Below are positions 60,849 to 64,000 of a stretch of DNA of 64,000 bases, piece by piece (positions within the stretch are counted from its first letter, which is position 1; each line of letters opens with the position of its first letter). The notes under the pieces are model-generated. The model made no database searches and was not told the origin of the DNA. It saw only the letters and a program-made list of their open reading frames with translations. Origin of the DNA: an uncultured Pseudomonadota bacterium. GTDB taxonomy: Bacteria; Myxococcota_A; UBA796; JAFGLY01. Made by a program: the position numbers and the translations under genes. The stretch lies in contig CALDOK010000194.1 of NCBI GenBank assembly GCA_937912125.1, positions 17,284 through 81,283 on the forward strand, given 5' to 3'.

Positions 60849-61304
60849 ATGAGCCAGATCATCGAAGCCTGTGTCGCGTTCTTCGAGACTGACGAGTGGC
60901 CCCACGAGCGCATCGAAGAGCTGCCCATGGTCCGCAGCCGCTACGCCGGCCGCAACGGTAACTACGACTGCTGGTTCCAGGCGCGCCCCGCCGAGCAGCA
61001 GATGATGTTCTACAGCCGCGCGCCCATCAACGCCGGCCCCGAGAAGCGCGCCGCGCTGGCCGAGTTCTTCACCCGCGCCAACTACGGCATGGTCATCGGG
61101 AACTTCGAGCTGGACATGAACGACGGCGAGATGCGCTACAAGGTCAGCGTGGATGTCGAAGGCATCGAGCTCACCCACACCTTCCTCAAGAACCTGGCCT
61201 ACACCGCGGTGGTCACCCTGGACCGCTACCTGCCTGGCATCATGAAGGTGGCCTACTCCGACGTCGAACCGGCCGCAGCCGTGGGTGAGATCGAGGGCGC
61301 GTAG
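60849..61304 (+). CDS. YbjN-domain protein
   Basis: 151 residues from ATG 60849 with GGAG 7 bases upstream. The sequence (IIEACVAFFETDEWPHERIEE, CWFQARPAEQQMMFYSR, EFFTRANYGMVIGNFELDMNDGEMRYKVSVDVEG) fits the YbjN/type III chaperone-like fold. YbjN proteins are small regulators or chaperones of unclear mechanism. The stop TAG shares its G with the GTG start of the sensor kinase, so it is co-translated with a two-component system. Confidence 0.82.
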   Translation: MSQIIEACVAFFETDEWPHERIEELPMVRSRYAGRNGNYDCWFQARPAEQQMMFYSRAPINAGPEKRAALAEFFTRANYGMVIGNFELDMNDGEMRYKVSVDVEGIELTHTFLKNLAYTAVVTLDRYLPGIMKVAYSDVEPAAAVGEIEGA

Positions 61305-62404
61305 TGCCCGGGGCTCCGGCCTCTTCCGTACCCGTGAGCCCGGCCCCACAGGCGGCTGCGCTCTTCGTCCAGACGTTGCGAGCCCTGGCCGCGCCCCGTC
61401 GTGCTGCGCCCATCCTGCTGGTGGTGGTGCCCCTGGTGCTCGCCCAGTATCGGTTCTCTCCCAGCGGCCAGGCCGTGTGGGTGGCGCTGCTGATGTGCGG
61501 GCTGTTCCTGGCCCTGGCGCCGTTCTCTTGGCGGCTGCTGGTGCGTCGAGGCGCCAGCCGCAGGGTGCAGCCGCTGCTGCTGCTGGCCTACGGCTTCATC
61601 GGCGGCCTGCCCGCCGCCGTGGGGTGGCTGCTCCCCGAGGCCTTCGGCTTGGGTGAGACCTTCCTCACCGCGGGCATCAACCTGTTCGTCTCCGCGGCTC
61701 TGTTCTGGGTCGGAGGCTGGGGCTTGGCCCGAGACATCGACCTCGAGCTGGGCCTGGAGCACGAGCGCGCCCGGGCCCTGGCCCTCGAGCGCGAGGCCGA
61801 GCGCTCTCAGCTGCTGGCCATGCGGGCCCACCTGGACCCCCACTTCTTGTTCAACACGCTCAACGCCATCGCCGAGTACTGCCGCGAGGACGGTGAGCTG
61901 GCCGAGCGCGCCATCATTCAGCTCTCGGCCTTGCTGCGCAAGGTGCTCCAGGGGGCCCAGGCGCCCACCTGGCCCCTCGTCGACGAGCTCGATCTGGCCC
62001 GGGATCTGCTGGAGCTGCACCACCTGCGGGGCCCGGAGCGCTTCTCCCTGCGCTGGCAGGTCGCGCCGGGCTGCGAGGCTGTCCGGGTGCCCCCCATGCT
62101 GGTCTTGCCCCTGGTCGAGAACGCCATGAAGCACGGGCCAGGCGCCGGCCATCGAGGCGAGGTGAGCCTGGTGGTGGAGGCAAGCGAGGGCGAGCGGCTG
62201 CGGCTGCGGCTGGTCAACCCCGGGCCCTACACCGGGCCCAGGGAGGGCGGCCAGGGCATCGACACCGTCGAGCGCCGGCTGGCCTTGGCCTATGGCGACG
62301 CAGCCAGCCTGGCGATGGAGCAGCGAGAGCTCGAGGGTGTGGCCTGCACCGTGGCTGAGCTGTGGCTGCCGGCGAGCGGCCCCACCGAGGAGTCCCCCAC
62401 ATGA
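61304..62404 (+). CDS. LytS/YpdA-type sensor histidine kinase
   Basis: 366 residues from GTG 61304. Four hydrophobic segments between residues ~35 and ~145 anchor it in the inner membrane. The His_kinase (PF06580) domain follows with His180 in AHLDPHFLFNTLNAIAEY, and an HATPase with PLVENAMKHG and GGQGIDTVERRL. No periplasmic sensor domain of note, so it may sense a membrane or cytosolic signal. Its stop overlaps the response regulator start (ATGA), making a cognate pair. Confidence 0.93.
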   Translation: MPGAPASSVPVSPAPQAAALFVQTLRALAAPRRAAPILLVVVPLVLAQYRFSPSGQAVWVALLMCGLFLALAPFSWRLLVRRGASRRVQPLLLLAYGFIGGLPAAVGWLLPEAFGLGETFLTAGINLFVSAALFWVGGWGLARDIDLELGLEHERARALALEREAERSQLLAMRAHLDPHFLFNTLNAIAEYCREDGELAERAIIQLSALLRKVLQGAQAPTWPLVDELDLARDLLELHHLRGPERFSLRWQVAPGCEAVRVPPMLVLPLVENAMKHGPGAGHRGEVSLVVEASEGERLRLRLVNPGPYTGPREGGQGIDTVERRLALAYGDAASLAMEQRELEGVACTVAELWLPASGPTEESPT

Positions 62405-63126
62405 CCGACCTGCGCGTCCTGATCGCCGAAGACGAGGCCACCGCCCGCCGCCGCCTGCGCCGGCTGCTGCTGGAGCTGGGCGGGGTGGAGGTGGTGGGCG
62501 AGGCCGAGGATGGCGTACAGCTGCTCGAGAGCGTGCGCAGCCTGGAGCCGGATCTGGTCCTGCTGGACATCCACATGCCCAGGCTGTCGGGCATGGACGC
62601 CATGGCCCTGCTGGACCCCGACGGCCCTCAGGTGGTCTTCACCACCGCCTACGCCGAGCATGCGGTGCGCGCCTTCGAGCAGGGAGCTGTGGACTACCTG
62701 CTCAAGCCCATCGAGTCCGAGCGCCTGGCCCAGGCCTTGGAGCGCGTCCGGGCTCGGCTAGGCGTCAGCGCCGCGGCCGAGGTACCCGGGCTGCCCACCC
62801 GCATCGCGGTGCCCACCCGGCGGGGCCTTGTGTTGCTGCGCCCGGACGAGATCTCCCACGCCGTGCTCGAGGGCGCCTCGTGCATCGTGGTGGCCGGTGG
62901 GCGTCGCTACGTCACGGACTTCCGCATCAGCGAGCTCGAGCGGCGCCTGCCCGCACAGCGGTTTCGCCGCGTACACCGCCAGGTCCTGGTGGACCTCGAG
63001 CGGGTGGAGCGGCTCGAGCCCAACGCCAGCGGCGGCTATGTGGCGCACCTCGAGGGTGGGGCGGAGGTCCCGGTCTCTCGCCAGGAGGCCCGGCGGCTGC
63101 GGCGGGAGTGGGAGCTGCCCAAGTAG
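62401..63126 (+). CDS. LytTR-family response regulator
   Basis: 241 residues from ATG 62401. Residues ~4-118 are a receiver domain with Asp56 (LVLLDIHMPRLSG), the acidic pair in IAEDEA, and FTTAYAEHAVRAFEQGAVDYLLKPI. Residues ~138-240 are a LytTR DNA-binding domain (RIAVPTRRGLVLLRPDEISH, FRISELERRLPAQRFRRVHRQVLVDL). It regulates transcription after phosphorylation by the adjacent kinase. The convergent outer-membrane lipoprotein gene starts beyond it. Confidence 0.95.
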   Translation: MTDLRVLIAEDEATARRRLRRLLLELGGVEVVGEAEDGVQLLESVRSLEPDLVLLDIHMPRLSGMDAMALLDPDGPQVVFTTAYAEHAVRAFEQGAVDYLLKPIESERLAQALERVRARLGVSAAAEVPGLPTRIAVPTRRGLVLLRPDEISHAVLEGASCIVVAGGRRYVTDFRISELERRLPAQRFRRVHRQVLVDLERVERLEPNASGGYVAHLEGGAEVPVSRQEARRLRREWELPK

Positions 63127-63139
63127 GGCTCGCGGGCCG

Positions 63140-63988
63140 CTACCAGGTGGCGGACAGGCCCAGGTTCGGGGCCAGCACCAGCCCGCTCATGGTGCGCTGC
63201 TCGTCGAGGATGGTGGGGTGGAAGCTCATCCAGAACACGTCCAGCTCCAGCACCAGGAACACCCAGCGGTAGCCCACCATCAGCCCGTTGGTGCTGCCGA
63301 AGTAGCTGATGGCCTCGTCGCCCAGGATGTCCGAGGGGCGGTAGTCGTCGATGGTGGCGGGCAGGTTGTCCTCGATCATCCCGTCGAGCTTGGGCTCGGT
63401 GCGAATCCACGAGCGGATGAACCTGGGCCCCAGCCACAGCCGCAGGACCCGGCCCTCGCTCCAGCCCCAGGTGGCGGCCAGATCCAGGTCGTGCCGGCTG
63501 AAGCTGGTGAGGCTGAGCCACTCCACGAAGCCGCTGGTGAGGTCGAAGTGGTAGCCGTAGCCGGCGTGCAGGGCGGCGGCGAAGCGCGCCTCGGGGCTCT
63601 CCCAGACCTGCAGCTTCAGGTCGCCCTTGATCTCGGAGAAGTTGGTGCGCAGCCCCAGGTCCAGGCCCTGGGCCAGCTTGTCGGTCAAGCCCACGCGCCC
63701 CATGATCTCGTAGCTGGCGCCGGGACGGAACAGGGCCCAGGCCAGCCCGGTGTCGAGCAAGGTGCGCAGCTCGTCCTCGCTCAGCTCCCCGGGCTCCTCC
63801 TCGCCCATGTAGCGCTCCCACAGGTCGGCTCCAGACTGGATGGACTTGCTGGCCGCCACGCTGTTGGCATGCCCGGTCCAGGCCCCCGACACCTGCCAGT
63901 CGCCGGGCTCGAGGGCCTGGGGCGTGGTCATGTGGGTCATGGAGGTGGCGCAGCCGCACAGCAACGGGAGCAGGACCAGGGCGCGCAT
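63140..63988 (-). CDS. Predicted outer-membrane lipoprotein, barrel-like
   Basis: 282 residues from ATG 63988, with GGAG 5 bases upstream. Signal and lipobox: ALVLLPLLCGC. After the Cys the chain is rich in amphipathic beta strands with aromatic residues (GASYEIMGRVGLTDKLAQGLDLGLRTNF; ALHAGYGYHFDLTSGFVEWLSL; LAATWGWSEGRVLRLWLGPRF) and ends NLGLSATW, a typical barrel-like terminal Trp/Phe pattern. The family is not recognised. It could be a surface lipoprotein or a small porin-like barrel. It may belong to an operon that continues beyond the right edge. Confidence 0.7.
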   Translation of the reverse strand: MRALVLLPLLCGCATSMTHMTTPQALEPGDWQVSGAWTGHANSVAASKSIQSGADLWERYMGEEEPGELSEDELRTLLDTGLAWALFRPGASYEIMGRVGLTDKLAQGLDLGLRTNFSEIKGDLKLQVWESPEARFAAALHAGYGYHFDLTSGFVEWLSLTSFSRHDLDLAATWGWSEGRVLRLWLGPRFIRSWIRTEPKLDGMIEDNLPATIDDYRPSDILGDEAISYFGSTNGLMVGYRWVFLVLELDVFWMSFHPTILDEQRTMSGLVLAPNLGLSATW

Positions 63989-64000
63989 GATGACTCCGGG

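Overview
The window is a high-GC (roughly 65-70 % by eye), gene-dense bacterial chromosome segment. Genes for KDO activation (kdsB), LPS transport (lptA, lptB), sigma-54, many lipoproteins and an outer-membrane barrel point to a Gram-negative didermal cell. A Ser/Thr kinase fused to a long TPR region, PP2C and FHA proteins, a FYDLN-acid protein, a membrane pyrophosphatase and a MYXO-CTERM-like sorting motif suggest a Myxococcota or other former delta-proteobacterial lineage. That placement is an inference. I see no insertion sequence, prophage, CRISPR array, rRNA or origin, one tRNA, and no gene-free stretch longer than 300 bases.

Layout. 1-9.1 kb: the end of a GCS2-type glutamate-cysteine ligase gene, envelope lipoproteins (thioredoxin-like, double parvulin), a trypsin-like protease, a giant Ser/Thr kinase, a DUF429 protein and a NYN RNase. 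9.2-18.3 kb: a TPR lipoprotein, tRNA-Gln, then prs, rplY, pth, hppA, rpsF-rpsR-rplI and dnaB. 18.2-24 kb: an uncharacterised membrane protein, an FHA protein, an HTH-receiver protein, and a minus-strand PP2C - M23 peptidase - XdhC group. 24-35.4 kb: secA, then the classic rpsB-tsf-pyrH-frr-uppS-cdsA-rseP run (no dxr), tsaB, a DUF465 protein and an Asd-like pseudoenzyme. 35.6-39.2 kb: a two-part secreted/outer-membrane fusion ORF, truA and FYDLN. 39.5-50.9 kb: rplM-rpsI, kdsB-pyrG-lptA-lptB-rpoN-hpf, metK, sucCD and ndk. 51-64 kb: accessory genes, namely an uncharacterised protein, a signal-peptidase-like pseudoenzyme, a selenium-metabolism operon (yedF, EF2568-type cysteine desulfurase, DUF3343-SelD fusion, Thr-type sulfatase-fold TPR lipoprotein), a divergent radical SAM/SPASM plus alpha/beta-hydrolase pair, cyclophilin, YbjN, a LytS/LytTR two-component pair and an outer-membrane lipoprotein.

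How the parts fit. Most of the window is growth machinery: nucleotide supply (prs, pyrH, pyrG, ndk), translation, secretion and envelope assembly. Phosphosignalling (kinase, PP2C, FHA) is scattered through it. Many neighbours overlap by 1-4 bases (ATGA, GTGA, TAGTG), suggesting translational coupling.

Most worth a second look: the selenium operon, whose contents match the published signature of selenium-dependent molybdenum hydroxylase maturation, with an unexpected sulfatase-fold lipoprotein coupled to selD; a structured leader before metK with mutually exclusive helices; two pseudoenzymes that homology annotation would call active (Asd-like lacking its Cys and His, SPase I-like lacking its Ser and Lys); an ORF joining a sorting-tagged surface protein to a barrel; and lineage-specific disordered tails on three nearby translation proteins.
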